Shown here: positions 13,090-27,200 of the stretch, in pieces | How positions within the stretch are numbered: the stretch's first letter is position 1 | Layout of the letters: the number at the start of each line of letters is the position of its first letter | Source: Isoetes taiwanensis | Taxonomy: Eukaryota; Streptophyta; Lycopodiopsida; Isoetales; Isoetaceae | Direction of reading: 5' to 3' | NCBI GenBank assembly: GCA_021234155.1 | Contig: JAJEKV010000107.1 | Coordinates: 2,784,883 to 2,848,882 of the forward strand | DNA length: 64,000 nucleotides | The notes under the pieces: generated by a model | The model's input: the letters and a program-made list of their open reading frames with translations, nothing else | Told to the model about the DNA's origin: nothing | Databases searched by the model: none | Made by a program: the position numbers and the translations under genes

Positions 13090-14388
13090 ATGTTAGAAAC
13101 AATGAGAATAGAATAGAATAGAATAGAATTGTTTTTATCGTCCACCTGAGACCAATCGCCTATGGGACCCAATATAAAAAGCGCAAAGAGTCACATTATC
13201 GCCCCGGATTAAAAAACCCCTCACCGGCGGGTTTTCGAGGGAAACCGCGGGCGTTTTTTAAGACTGGCGACATCAATTAAATGGTTGACTAGGGCATATC
13301 CGAGCCCCTCAAGTCCAAGAGATTTCCTAATGTATGATCCGAAAAGTGAGCGCGACCGTCGTCGTGCCCAGATCATGTGTAGCGCTCATCGTGTCTAATC
13401 AACTGAGCATAGCGGTCCGAATCCATCATATGCCGGGCAGGTCTAGAAAGTGTGACACTCATCCTCAACAAAGCCCCGCCCTGGCAAAGACTGACAAAAC
13501 CCTATCCCGATGTGGTTCCCCAATCCATCGAATTGCCTCAATCCGAGATGGTGGGCACCTCAGGCGAATGGAGGCTTATATGCCCGCACTTTTTCATGGG
13601 CGATGTGAACGTAGGTAGCGCCAGGCCTCGCTCTAATGTGGGATTTATGTGCCGCTTGTAATGTGCTGTTTTGACTTGCTCCGCAGCCCTCGAATCCCAA
13701 AGCTTGCCGGAGAAACAAGTCTCAGTCATCTTAGTCACGATGACCCTGCTTTCACCGATGCACATGTGCTCTCGACATTCCATCTAGTTAGCCACCGCAC
13801 TTTTTATCCTTCCAACAATTTTTGAGTCGCTGTGGTCCCATTGCCACTGCATAAGCCAAGCGTAGACGATCATCATCCATATTTTACCACCTTCCTCGAA
13901 ATAGACGATGTGTCTATCAAGGGCCGCCAATCGGGCGGCGCGGAAAACCCGCTCGCAACAAAATTTGATATGGGACCGTGGATTTCACTCCGAAAAGCCC
14001 GTAAGAAGGCCTTCGCACTGCTCTAAGTCGCCCAAGTAGCAAGGGACACCACCGGGCCCCGTGACTTCAACTCCGCAAAAAAGAACGCTCTACCAATACC
14101 CCAACAGAAGCCCGATGCCCCCAATCATATAGTTCTCGCCTGTATTATTGTTCTCAAGATTGCATAGAGTGCTTTCCACCACACACACACAATCTTATGG
14201 AAGTGTCCCAAAGATAGTGTAGAAGGAAACCCACTCCCGTGATACTTGTAGGTGGGTGTCACCTCCACTTGTTGCCCCCTCGATAAGGAATGAAGGGGCC
14301 TTGGATGGCGCGAGATGAGATTAAGACCACCTTGGTCTTGGCCGATTGACCTTCATGTCCTGGGCTCGGTGAATGTATCCGAAAGCAT

Positions 14389-15275
14389 CTAAGTGAGACC
14401 GCATATCCTCCTCGGAGTGTGAGCTAAGAGGTCAACATCGCCCCGATAGATGAGTTGTCCCGATGACCGATGCAAAAGTTGGGTCCCGCCACCCCCATTG
14501 TCCATGAGCCAAAGTTCCAACCGGGTCAATGTACGTATCAAACAATGTTGGGGAAAGAGGACATCCCCGCGGACCCCCAATACCGCTAGTGAATGGTTGT
14601 CCCGGCCATCCGTGATTCCGCCTGCATAACTTCGCATAACCTGTAGATCGCATTTTGCATATCCACAGAACCTCTAGTTGCCGCAATCTTTCCCATAACT
14701 TTTCCCGAGGCACGTCAAAAGCCTTCGCAAAGCAACAAAGCAAAGAATACAGTCCCGCCGACGGCCGCTATCCTCAACCAAAGTCCTCAATGTGAAGATA
14801 TGATCAATGGTTGAATGCCTGGTCTGAACCCCGCTTGTGTGAGAGCTCGCGACACCGCTGCTTCTTCACCACCGGTCAATCGCTGCTCAATAATGCCAGC
14901 CTAGCGCTTTGGCAAACACCGAACCCAACCATGATTGTTCTTGTAATTGGTTGGACTATGTAGATCTCCCTCTTTGTAAATGGGGACAACTCGCTTGTGG
15001 TCCACCGGCCGGGGAATCCTTCCCTCAGAGCGCCTGCTGAACATAGTGGTTAGGACTGGTACCATAGGCTCCCCGCCCACTTGAGCAACTCTCCCGAGAT
15101 ACCATCCAGTCCGCGCTGCTTTCCCATTGGCCAAATGCCGCACTCGGGTAACATCATCCTCTCGTGGATTTCTAATGTCGGACCATTCTGTGGGGTATGA
15201 GTGCTCGTGGTCCCTTTGGGGATCATAGAGTTGCCGCAAAGTATTGTTCCCACCGCCATTAGTGATGTTCCCCAT
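14389..15275 (-). pseudogene. LINE reverse transcriptase domain, copy A
   Basis: Recognisable reverse transcriptase blocks appear in order on the minus strand. VVPIYKEGDLHSPTNY lies in the N-terminal palm (about 15010-14940). VPREKLWERLRQLEV is near 14700. GCPLSPTLF, the conserved fingers/palm turn, is near 14560. LIY followed by DVDLLAHTP marks the catalytic YADD position near 14450, but the Ala-Asp residues are replaced because of a small indel there (CGGGG where a YADD-encoding sequence is expected). Copy B reads LIYAA at the same point with a different indel. Several frames must be joined, so no active enzyme is encoded as read. Confidence 0.8.
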
Positions 15276-16080
15276 AGGGATCGGCTCAAGCCAAGAACCT
15301 TTGGCGCCAAAAGATTCTAGGATGGCTTTTCAACATGGAAAACATTTCCCTTGATGACGGTAATGTACTGAGATTTTTTGCCTTCAAGAAAGCACGACAT
15401 CGTGGTGGCATGTGGGCGCATTGCAGATCTCGGTGATCTGGAGGAGCCGCATTTGTATTCCTTACACTCAAAGATCAAACCACCGATTAATCTGGGAATG
15501 TTGCGCCCCGTGGATACCTCTCGCATGCTATCCCAAAACATCTTTCTCAAGAATAAAGTATTAAGGAGCTCAATCACCGACCCGCTTGTCGCTTCTAGCG
15601 GGGCCTCGCAAAAATTCCGAAGGTCATCTATGAGCATATCAAAGATAATCCTTTGCCTCATAATAATCCAATCGCAGTTTAGGTATACAAGGAGCCGCCA
15701 GAGAAGGGTTCTAGCAACCGCTGCCAAGCCAACAGTAGAGTGGAAGGTGATCCAGTCCGCCTCCTCCTCATCTCTACCGGCCTGCGGCCTACCCGGAAGT
15801 GGTTGATCAAATGTACATCCCGCCAAATACTAATAGATAGTCCACCACACTAGATCCTCCACCCTCGATTCTCTTTGTCTCAGTGTGCACTTACAGAGGA
15901 AGGCCACCGTAAGCCGCCATTACAAATTACCAAGTCAAAGACACCACATAGTAGAAAGCAACCGCCAGCCAAAGCGCTGCGGACCTGACTATCATCTCGA
16001 TGTTCGGGGGCCAGGCCGCCAAGCCCGGGGCACAACAGAACACATCCCCGAGCCAAAGGATCAAGTCTCATGGGCTGCTT

Positions 16081-16690
16081 CTACTCCCCGTCCGCATTGA
16101 AGTCCCCAAGGAGTACCACACTACCCAATCGTTTATGTTGGCGTATGTCATCATATAGATCGACATATGGAGCTAGCCCCCCCACATCCGAAAGTGGGCA
16201 TGGTAAAAGTTGCTTTCTCGATGTGGAAAGTAGCAAGCACCAAGAAGAGAGGGTTGCCACTACAATTCTCGCACCAAGCACTCCACAAGTACCGGCCAGG
16301 TCCGCCAATCTTGTGCGTGAAGACCGACCGTGCCAAAGACTCCCCAGAATAACAAAGCAACCCCTCCATGTCCCTCTTGCCTCGCGGCAAAATATTGAAG
16401 ACCGAGAAATGTTGATAGCCTAAAAGATCGTAGCCTATGTCCCGGCGGCTCCCATGTCTCCATGAGGAAGATGAGATCCATACCGCAAAGAACAGAAGTT
16501 GAGACTATCCCCTTCCGCCATGGGAAACCTCGACAATTCCGTGAGACCACCAAGGCACATTCCCTATTTGTTAGCAAAATGAGGCATGCGCAGATTGAGT
16601 TGTGGGGAAGAGTGGGAAGCGGTAGCGACCGAGTCATGTGGACAGAGTGAGAAGCAAAGAGGAGTTGGGGTGGCATATGACCCCAGGAGT
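16081..16690 (-). pseudogene. LINE endonuclease domain, copy A
   Basis: Minus-strand frames show the endonuclease/exonuclease/phosphatase fold motifs in order: NCRGF near 16540 (start of the domain, with its Asn), GMDLIFLMETWEP near 16460 (catalytic Glu), GGVALLF near 16360, YVDLYDDI near 16150 and LLGDFNAD near 16095 (catalytic Asp/Asn pair). This enzyme nicks target DNA to prime reverse transcription. The domain directly precedes the reverse transcriptase region, as in ORF2 of plant LINEs. Frameshifts separate the motifs. Confidence 0.78.
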
Positions 16691-17689
16691 AGTGGCAAAG
16701 GGGCAAAGTGGCATGGGGCTGGAGCGCACTGTGGAGGAGCATGATCGAGGAGGTGGGGGTCAGAGTGAATGGCTTGGAGGGTCTGCACCAACATTCTGGT
16801 GAGCCAAAAATGTGCATCTTGCCTCAACTAGTCCCGCAGCCCTCCTTGACAAATGGATGCCTCAACCTTGGTGAGCTCACACCGCGGACTTTGTTGCACT
16901 AGGGTGAGGTCTCTCATTCCACATACAAGGATGTTCCTTCAATTGCTTGCCCCTGGCGCAAAGATGGCATCCCGCATTTTTTGCATATCCGCTACTATGA
17001 ATATGACAATACCTGCTAGGCGTAACGCCGAAGCACCATGACGACTACCGGCTCGAAGCAATGTGTACAGCCCGTGCAATGTCAAACGATTGATGATCTG
17101 CATCTGAGCTCTGGAATGAGATTCTCCCCTCTTCTTCCCAAGCAGCCACGGATCACCAAATTATGACCTTCCGCTTACGCTCACTAAGCTCAAGTGGATC
17201 AACGCTTGCCGGGATAGCATGTACCTACCACCGCTCAGGAGTTGAAGGCGCTATTCGATGTCCATGAACGTGAGGGTCCCGCTGGCGGGAGGGAATGGTG
17301 AAGTAGGGTGTCGTGGTGCCCGGCCTAAACCGACTTCGCATGGGTGCTTGAGCATGGGTGGCACCGAGGTGCCCGAGATTGCCTCCCTCCGCCTTTCCGG
17401 CCGAGCTCACCTCGCCTGGAATTGTTTCGCCGGGCCCAACTCTGATACACAATTTTGCAAGGCCTCGTGTGCATTGGCATGGAGTCCTTTCCCTCGTTGG
17501 ATTGTAGCTGCGCTCGTGGTGCCTCTTGCTCTTGAACAAGGGGAACGTTGTTCCAACTTCGTATCCTAGAGGGGTAATTACATCATCTCGCCGATGTGAA
17601 GGTGATCTCCATTGTGGCCGATCCCGCTATGAAGGGTTCGCCAGAAAGCAACCGACTTTCGCTAGTTGCTATCCAAACACTACAAGGAT

Positions 17690-18190
17690 AGTCGACGCCC
17701 AACGACGCCGCCGCGACGCCGGTTAACGACGGAAGCCGTCGAACATCGACGACATCGCTGCTTCAAACGACGCATAACGCCGCTTCGACGCCGCTCAACG
17801 ACGCCGTGGATGACGGGTTTCCGGCACTCGCTGGCATGGTACTGCCGCCAAGCCGGCAGGTCACAGAAGTCAAAACATCGCCACCGAACGCCGCTGAACG
17901 ACGCCTCACGTAGCCGACGCGGGCACATCCAAATAGCTGCGTTTGTCGACATGCCAGATGGCACGCCACCGCGGTCGCCACGCCGACATAACGCCGCTGA
18001 ACGACGACTCAAAAATCTGACGCGACCGCCAATTTTCGCGGGCTTTGCCGACATGCCAGCCGCACGCCAGCGTCCCCGCCACGTCGACATGACGCCGCAA
18101 ACGACGCTCGAATATCCGACGTGGCAAGAAGTGGCGCGGGTAAAGCATCGCCCGCCGCCATTGGCCAGAGCTATGTATCGTTAACGACGC
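17690..18190 (+). repeat. CACTA left subterminal palindromic repeats, copy A
   Basis: This GC-rich block iterates variants of a 19-bp imperfect palindrome, for example GACGCCGCTCAACGACGCC at 17787-17805. In CACTA elements such subterminal repeats are bound by the element's TNPA-type protein. The block ends in a homopolymer T/A tract (18190-18250). Confidence 0.78.
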
Positions 18191-18274
18191 CATTTTTTTT
18201 TTTGTTTTTTTTTTGAAAAAAAAAAAAAACGCATAAAAAAAAAAAAAATTAATAATCGATGTCGCCATCGCTTG

Positions 18275-21200
18275 AATGCCAAAATTACCCTATGGACTAA
18301 GTTACACCTGGCTTTTGCAAAAATACGAATACACACTTACGCCTCTACATTGCAAGATTCAACGTTTCACCTCCTAGGCCAATTGACTACGAAAGTGTGT
18401 TGCACATGAGATAGTTTTACGCTTCTTCGAGAAGGTGGCCTTCTCGCCACAAAACTTGGTCCCTAGGGCAATGTCGACGCTCGTGAGTCCATTGGCGAGC
18501 CGTAATCACTTGCCCCGAGAGGGAAAGTTGCCCGTCCGGTCGCCGTGGCCTTCTGAGAGGACTTTGGGGCAAGCCGCTTCCGGGTGGTTTTAGGGTCCGT
18601 GGTTCAAGGCCAACACCCCCCCAAGTCAAGACACGGCCAAGTAAGGTCCTAGTCGACCGACAAGGATAGAGCCTCAAACGTAAAACCCTATGAGTTGCCG
18701 TGTTCCCAGCGGTGGTTTGGCGCTTTGGGTGCCGAAGTTTTGGTCTTTTGCACTTGGGACGGGGCCGATCACATGCAGCTGAGAACGCGAAGCAAGGGGA
18801 ACTGGACGAATGGAGTTTGGACCTGCATCTCCCGCTGTGGCGCTTAGAAGTCAAGGGCCGCTTTTGCAAAGCAAGACATTCGTAGAATTCGTAATTAATG
18901 CATAGTATGGACTTAAATTTGATTTTTTGTCACTAGCATACAGCCAACTTTCAAAAATTTTGGATATGGTTTAGATCAAATAGTTTGCACTAGAACCACC
19001 GGCAACTGTTGTTGGGCACCGAAATGGGCACACTGCCCAAGTCAAACAAGGCCGACCTTGCAAGGCCTCCTCATTAGAGGGGAGAGTCCGAACCCCGTGA
19101 GGCGAGCCCCAAAAGCTTCCCCGAGGCAAATTTTCCTCGGCACACCACGGGGGCGACGCTAAAGACCACACTCCCGGATCTCGGTTCCTCGTGATCCGAC
19201 CGCTTGAATCCTTTGTTCCGTGAACCCGGTCCGAAGGTCCAAAAAATCCAACATCCGGGTCCGGAGAACATATCAAACCGCTGGGCGCCCCAAGGGCGAC
19301 AAAAAGTAGAAACCAGTGTTTTGTCGTCGACATTGCGAGGTTCAAATGCCAACCGACTTCGCCACATCGTCCTAAATGCCAAAATTACCCTAGGGACCAA
19401 GTTACACGGCCAGCTTTGCAAAAAAAGAAACACTTACGCCTCTACATTGCAAGATTCAAAGAGCCCACCTCCTAGGCCAATTGACTACGAAAGTGTGTTG
19501 CACATGAGATAGTTTACGCTTTCTTCGAGAAGGGGTGGGCTTCGCCACAAAACTTGGTCCCTAGGGCAATGTCGACGCTCGAAACCATTGGCGTAGACAT
19601 GCATCACCGCCCCGAGAGGGGAAGGCCCGGCCCCGCTGCGGCCTTCGAGAGGAATTTGGGGCAAGCCGCCTCGGTGGTTTTTAGGGTCCGTGCTCAAGGC
19701 CAACACCCCCTACATCAAGACACGGCGCAAGGTCCTAGTCAACCGACAAGGATAGAGCCCAAACGTAAAACCCTATGAGTTGCCGTGTTCTAGCGTGGTT
19801 TGGCGCTTTGGGTGCCGAAGTTTTGGTCTTTTGCACTTGGGACGCGGCCGCTTGAGAACGCTGAGAAGGGGAACCGACGGAATGGAGTTTGACCTGCACT
19901 CTCCCGCTGTGGCGCTTAGAAGTCAAGGGCCGCTTTTGCAAAGAGGGAAGACATTCATAAATTTCGTAATTAATGCATAGTAACGGACTTAAATTCTGAT
20001 TTTTGTCACCTAGCATCCTAAGTCATCGCCAACATACAGGCCAACTTTCAAAAATTTTGATATGGTTTAGATCAAATAGTTTGCACTAGAACGGTCCGGC
20101 AGCTCGTTGTTGGGCACCGAAATGGCACACTTGCTCAAGTCAAACAAGGCCAGACCTTGCAAGGCCTCCTCATTAGAGGGGAGAGTCCAACCCCGTGAGG
20201 CGAGCCCCAAAAGCTTCCCCGAGGCAGCCTTTCTCGGCAAAGGTTCGCCGGGGCTGTGACGCTTAAAGACCACACTCCCGATCTCGGCTCCCGTGATCCC
20301 ACCGCTGAATCCTTTGTTCCGTGAACCCGGTCCGAGAAGGTCCAAAAATCCAACATCCGGCCCGAGAACATATCAAACCGCTAAAAACGCCCTCAAGGGC
20401 TTACGCAAGTAGAAACCAAAGTGTTTTGTCGCTCGACATTAAGGGAGGTTCAAATGCCGAACCGACTTCGCCACATCGTCCGAATGCCAAAATTACCCTA
20501 GGGACCAAGTTACACTGGCCAGTTTTGCAAAAGAAAGAAACACTTACGCCTCTACATTGGCAAAGATTCGCCAGCCCACCTCCTAGGCCAATTGACTACG
20601 AAAGTGTGTTGCACATGAGATAGTTTGGCGCTTCTTCGAGAAGGGGTGGGCTTCGCCACAAAACTTGGTCCCTAGGGCAATGTTGACGCTCGAGTCCATT
20701 GGCGAGACAGATCACGGTTCCGGAGAGGGGAAGTTGCCCGTCCCGCTGCCGGGCCTTCGAGAGGAATTTTGGGGCAAGCCGCCCGGTGGTTTTAGGGTCC
20801 GCGGCTCAAGGCCAACACCCCCTACGCCAAGACACGCAAGGTCCTAGTCAAATCCGACAAGGATAGAGCCCCAAACGAAACCCTATGAGCTGCCGTGTTC
20901 TAAAGCAGGTTTGGCGCTTTGGGTGCCGAAGTTTTGGTCTTTTGCACTTGGGACGGGGCCGATCACATGCAGCTTGAGAACGCCAAGCAAGGGGAACCGA
21001 CGGAATGGAGTTTGGACCTGTACTCTCCCCGCTGTGGCGCTTAGAAGTCAAGGTCCGCTTTTGCAAAGTAGCAAGACATTCGTGAAATTGCAGAATTAAT
21101 GCATAGTACGGACTTAAATTCTGATTTTTGTCAGCTAGCTTCCTAAGTCATCGCCAACATACAGCCAACTTTCAAAAATTTTGGATAAGGTTTAGATCAA

Positions 21201-24200
21201 ATAGTTTGCACTAGAATGGGTCCCAAGTAGCTCTGTTGGGCAGCCGAAGCTGGCACACTTGCCCAAGTCAAACAAGGCCGACCTTGCAAGGCCTCCTCAT
21301 TAGAGGGAGAGTCCGAACCCCCGTGAGGCGAGCCCCAAAAAGCTTCCCGAGGCAGCCTTTTCCTCGGCAGCGCCCGGGGTGTACGCTAAAGATCACACTC
21401 CCGATCTCGCTCCCGTGATCCCACCGCTGAATCCTTTGTTCCAGAACCTGGTCCGGTGAAGGTCCAAAAAATCCAACATCCGGCCCGGGAGAACATATCA
21501 AATGTCGCTAATGCCCCCCCAAGGGCGAAACAAACACTGTAGAAACCAAAGTGTTTTGTCGTTTAAGGGATGACATTGCGAGGTTTATTCAAATGCCGAT
21601 CCGACTTTTCTACTATAACTTTTGATCAAAAACCCATTCGCCTACATCGTCCTAATGAATGCCAAAATTACCCTAGGGACCAAGTTATACATATGGCCAG
21701 TTTTGCAAAAGAAACAAACACTAAAGATACGCCTCTACATTGCAAGATTCATTAATTGCAGCCAGCCTACCTCCTAGGCCAATTGACTACGAAGTGTGTT
21801 GCACATGAGATAGTTTGGCGCTTCTTCGAAGGGGTGGGCTTCGCCACAAAACTTGGTCCCTAGGGCAATGTCGACGCTCCGAGTCCATTGGCGAGACATC
21901 ACCTGCCCGAGAGGGGAAGTTGCCCGTCCGCTGCCGTGGCCTTCGGAGAGGAATTTTGGGGCAAGCCGCCCGGTGGTTTTAGGGTCCGTGTTCAAGGCCA
22001 ACACCCCCTCTACGCCAAGACACGGCGCAAGGTCCTAGTCAACCGACAAGGATAGAGCTCCAAACGTAAACCCTATGAGTTGCCGTGTTCTAGCGTGGTT
22101 TGCGCTTTGGGTGCCGAAGTTTTGGTCTTTTGCACTTGGGACGTGGCCGATCACATGCAGCTGAGAACGCCAAGCAAGGGGAACTCGACGGAATGGAGTT
22201 TGGACCTCAGACTCCCGCTGTGGCGCTTAGAAGTCAAGGGCCGCTTTTGCAAGAGCAAGACATTCGTAAATTGTAATTAATGCATAGTACGGACTTAAAT
22301 TCTGATTTTTGTCGCCTAGCTTCCTAAGTCATCGCCAACATACAGCCAACTTTCAAAAATTTTGGATAAGGTTTAGATCAAATAGTTTGCACTAGAACAA
22401 CCCGGCAGCCCGTTGTTGGGCAGCCGAAATGGCACACTTTGCCCAAGTCAAACAAGGCCGACCTTACAAGGCCTCCTCATTAGAGGGGAGAGTCCAACCC
22501 CCGAGGCGAAGCCCCAAAAGCTTCCCCGAGGCAGCCTTTTCCCGGCAGCGCCCACGGGGTGTACGCTTAAAGACCACACTCCCGATCTCGGTTCCCGTGA
22601 TCCCAATCGCTGAATCCTTTGTTCCGTGAACCTGGGTCCGAAAGGTCCAAAAATCCAACATCCGGTCCGGAGAACATATCAAACCGCTGCGCCCCGCGGG
22701 CGACATGCTAGAAAAACCAAAGTGTTTTGTCGCTCGACATTGTGGAGGTTCAAATGCCGAACCGACTTCGCCACATCGTCCCGAATGCCAAAATTACCCT
22801 AGGGACCAAGTTACACCTGGCCGGGCCAAAAAGAAAGAAACACTTACGCCTCTACATTGCAAAAGATTCAGCAGCCACCTCCTAGGCCAATTGACTACGA
22901 GTGTGTTGCACATGAGATAATTTGGCGCTTCTTCGAGAAGGGTGGGCTTCGCCACAAAACTTGGTCCCTAGGGCAATGTCGATGTTCTCGAGTCCATTGG
23001 CGAGACAAGATCACCTGCCCGAGAGGGGAAGTTGCCCGTCCGCTTGGCCTTCGAGAGGAATTTTGGGGCAAGCTGCTTCCGGTGGTTTTTAGGGTCCGTG
23101 GCTCGCCTCCAACACCCTCTACGCCAAGACACGGGCGCAAGGTCCTAGTCAACCGACAAGGATAGAGCTCCAAACGTAAACCCTATGAGTTGCCGTGTTC
23201 TAGCAGGTTTGCGCTTTTGGGTGCCGAAGTTTTGGTCTTTTGCACTTGGGACGGGCCGATCACATGCAGCTTGAGAACGCTGGCAAGGGGAAACCGACGG
23301 AATGGAGTTTGGACCTGTACTCCCTCCCGCTGTGGCGCTTAGAAGTCAAGGGCCGCTTTTGCAGAGCAAGACATTCAGAATTCGTAATTAATGCATAGTA
23401 TGGACTTAAATTTCTGATTTTTGTCACCTAGCTTCCCAAGTCATCGCCAACATACAGCCAACTTTCAAAAAATTTTGATAAGGTTTAGATCAAATAGTTT
23501 GCACTAGAACGGTCCGGCAGCTCCGTTGTTGGGCAAAATGAAGCTGGGCACACTTGCCCAAGTCAAACAAGGCCAGACCTTGCAAGGCCTCCTCATTAGA
23601 GGGGAGAGTCCGAACCCCGTGAGGCGAGCCCCAAAAAGCTTCCCCGAGGCAGCCTTTTCTCGGCAAATACCTCACGGGGGCGACGCTTAAAGACCACACT
23701 CCCGATCTCGCCCCGATCCGGACCGCTGAATCCTTTGTTCCGTGAACCCGGTCCGAAAGGTCCAAAAATCCAACATCCGTCCGGAGAACATATCAAACCA
23801 CAAGCGCCCCGCGGCACATGCAGAAACCAAAGTGTTTTTTCGCGTTGACATTAAGCGAGGTTCGAATGCCGAACCGACTTCGCCACATCGTCCTAATGCC
23901 AAAATTACCCTAGGGACCAAGTTACACCTGGCCAGTTTTGGTAAAAAGAAAGAAACACTTACGCCTCTACATTGCAAGATTCAAAGCCCACCTCCTAGGC
24001 CAATTGACTACGAAAGTGTTGCACATGAGATAGTTTGGCGCTTCTTCGAGAAGGGGTGGGCTTCGCCACAAAACTTGGTCCCTAGGGCAATGTCGACGCT
24101 TCCGAGTCCATTGGCGCAGACAGATCACGGCCCGAGAGGGAAGTTGCCCGCCGCTGTGGCCTTCGGAGAGGAATTTGGGGCAAGCCGCTTCCGGGTGGTT

Positions 24201-27200
24201 TTTAGGGTCCGTGCTCAAGCGCCAACACCCCCCCTCTACATCAAGACACTCTAAGGTCCTAGTCAAATCTGACAAGGATAGAGCGATCCAAACGTAAAAC
24301 CCTAAGTGAGTTGCCGTGTTCTAGCAGTGGTTTGGCGCTTTGGGTGCCGAAGTTTTGGTCTTTTGCACTTGGGACGGGGCCATCACATGCAGCTGAGAAC
24401 GCTGGGCAAGGGGAACTGACGGAATGGAGTTTGGACCTCGCATCTCCCCCTGCCAGGCGCTTAGAAGTCAAGGGCCGCTTTTAGTAGCAAGACATTCAGA
24501 ATTGTAATTAATGCATAGTACGGACTTAAATTCTGATTTTTGTCACTAGCTTCCTAAGTCATCGCCAACATACGGGCCAACTTTCAAAAATTTGGATAAG
24601 GTTTAGATCAAATAGTTTGCACTAGAACGTCCCGCAGCCTCCGTTGGGCAGCAGCCGAAATGGCACACTTGCCCAAGTCAAACAAGGCCAGACCTTGCAA
24701 GGCCTCCTCATTAGAGGGGAGAGTCCAACCCCGTGAGGCGAGCCCCAAAAGCTTCCCCGAGGCAGCCTTTTTCCGCAGTTCACCGGGGGCGTACGCTAAA
24801 GACCACACTCCCGATCTCTGCCTCGTGATCCCAATCGCTGAATCCTTTGTTCCGTGAACCTGGTCCGAGAAGGTCCAAAAATCCAACATCCGTCCGGGAG
24901 AACATATCAAACCGCTGGGCGCCCCAAGCGGCTTTACAAAGTAGAAACCAAAGTGTTTTGTCGTCGGACATTGGGAGGTTCAAATGCCGATCCGACTTCG
25001 CCACATCGGTCCGAATGCCAAAATTACCCTAGGGACCAAGTTACACTGGTCAGTTTTGCAAAAGAAAGAAACACTTACGCCCTACATTGCAAAGATTCGC
25101 CAGCCCACCTCCTAGGCCAATTGACTACGAGTGTGTTGCACATGAGATAGTTTGGCGCTTCTTCGAGAAGGGGGTGGGCTTCCGCCACAAAACTTGGTCC
25201 CTAGGGCAATGTCGACGCTCGAGTCCATTGGCGAGACAGATCACTGCCCGAGAGGGGAAGTTGCCCGTCCGCCGCCGGGCCTTCGGAGGAATTTTGGGGC
25301 AAGCTGCTTCCGGGTGGTTTTTAGGGTCCGCGGTCAAGGCCAACACCCCCCTCTACGCCAAGACACGGCCGCAAGGTCCTAGTCAAATCGACAAGGATAG
25401 AGCCTCCCAAACGTAAAACCCTATGAGTTGCCGTGTTCTAGCAGTGGTTTGCGCTTTGGGTGCCGAAGTTTTGGTCTTTTGCACTTGGGACGTGGCCATC
25501 ACATGCGCTTGAGAACGCTGGCAAGGGAAACTGACGGAATGGAGTTTGACCTCCAACTCCCCCGCTGTGGCGCTTAGAAGTCAAGGTCCGCTTTTGCAAA
25601 GAGCAAGACATTCAGAAATTCGTAATTAATGCATAGTACGGACTTAAATTCTGATTTTTGTCGCCTAGCTTCCTAAGTCATCGCCAACATACAGCCAACT
25701 TTCAAAAATTTTGATAAGGTTTAGATCAAATAGTTTGCACTAGAACGGTCCGGCAACATTTGTTGGGCAAATGAGCCGCACACTTGCCCAAGTCAAACAA
25801 GGCCGACCTTGCAAGGCCTCCCTCATTAGAGGGGAGAGTCCGAACCCCGTGAGGCGAGCCCCAAAAAGCTTCCCCGAGGCAGCCTTTTCCGGCAAAATTT
25901 CCGCCCAAGGGGTGTACGCTAAAGACCACACTCCCGATCTCGGCCTCCCAGATCCCACCGCTGAATCCTTTGTTCCGTGAACCTGGGTCCGAAGGTCCAA
26001 AAAATCCAACATCCGTCCGGGAGAACATATCAAACCGCTGAAGCCCCCCTGGGGCGACAAGTGTAGAAACCAAAGTGTTTTGTCGCTCGACATTGCGAGG
26101 TTCAAATGCCGAACCGACTTCCACATCGTCCTAATGCCAAAATTACCCTAGGGACCAAGTTATACTGGCCGCTTTGCAAAAGAAAGAAACACTTACTTCC
26201 CTACATTGCAAAGATTCAAAGCCAGCCCACCTCCTAGGCCAATTGACTACGAGTGTGTTGCACATGAGATAGTTTTACGCTTCTTCGAGAAGGGGTGGGC
26301 TTCTCGCCACAAAACTTGGTCCCTAGGGCAATGTCGACGCCTCCGAGTCCATTGGCAGAGACAGATCACGGTTCCGAGAGGGGAAGTTGCCCGTCCGTCG
26401 CTGTGGCCTTCGGAGAGGAATTTTGGGGCAAGCCGCCCCGGGTGGTTTTAGGGTCCGTGGCTCTCGCGGCCAACACCCCCCACGCCAAGACACGGCCAAG
26501 GTCCCAGTCCTAGTCGACCGGAAGGATAGAGTTCTCAAACGTAAAACCCTATGAGCTGCCGTGTTCTAGCAGTGGTTTGCGCTTTGGGTGCCGAAGTTTT
26601 GGTCTTTTGCACTTGGGACGGGGTCGATCACATGCAGTTGAGAACGCCAAGCAAGGGGAACTCGACGGAATGGAGTTTGGACCTGTACTCCTCCCGCTGT
26701 GGCGCTTAGAAGTCAAGGGCCGCTTTTGCAAAGAGCAAGACATTCGTGAAATTGCATTAATGCATAGTACGGACTTAAATTCTGATTTTTGTCACCTAGC
26801 TTCCTAAGTCATCGCCAACATACAGGCCAACTTTCAAAAATTTTGATAAGGTTTAGATCAAATAGTTTGCACTAGAACAAAACCAGCAAGCCTGTTGTTA
26901 AGTAAATGAAAGCCGCACACTTGCCCAAGTCAAACAAGGCCGACCTTGCAAGGCCTCCTCATTAGAGGGGAGAGTCCAACCCCGTGAGGCGAGCCCCAAA
27001 AGCTTCCCGAGGCAGCCTTTTCCCGCAGCGCCCCCGCCGGGGTGTACGCTAAAGACCACACTCCCTGATCTCGGCTCCCGTGATCCCAATCGCTGAATCC
27101 TTTGTTCCGTGAACCCGGTCCGGTGAAGGTCCAAAAATCCAACATCCGGCCCGACAACATATCAAACCGCCCCCGGCGCCCCGGGGCGGCTTACGCAGAA

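Larger units (their letters stand above)
13090..17674 (-). mobile_element. Non-LTR retrotransposon (LINE), 3' part, copy A
   Basis: The minus strand carries, 5' to 3': the distal half of ORF1 (about 17674-17100), an apurinic-type endonuclease (16690-16081), a reverse transcriptase (15275-14389) and a Cys/His-rich tail (about 13780-13440). The tail includes residues resembling VEDECHTFRTC in copy B, as in LINE C-terminal zinc knuckles. The 3' end is probably at the pentanucleotide run (TTCTA on the minus strand) at 13108-13129, a common form of LINE tail. The reading frame is split by many indels. The 5' part lies across the CACTA insertion at 31163-31813, giving an element of about 5.2 kb. 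It would have copied itself by target-primed reverse transcription; as read it is dead. Clade not determined. Confidence 0.82.
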
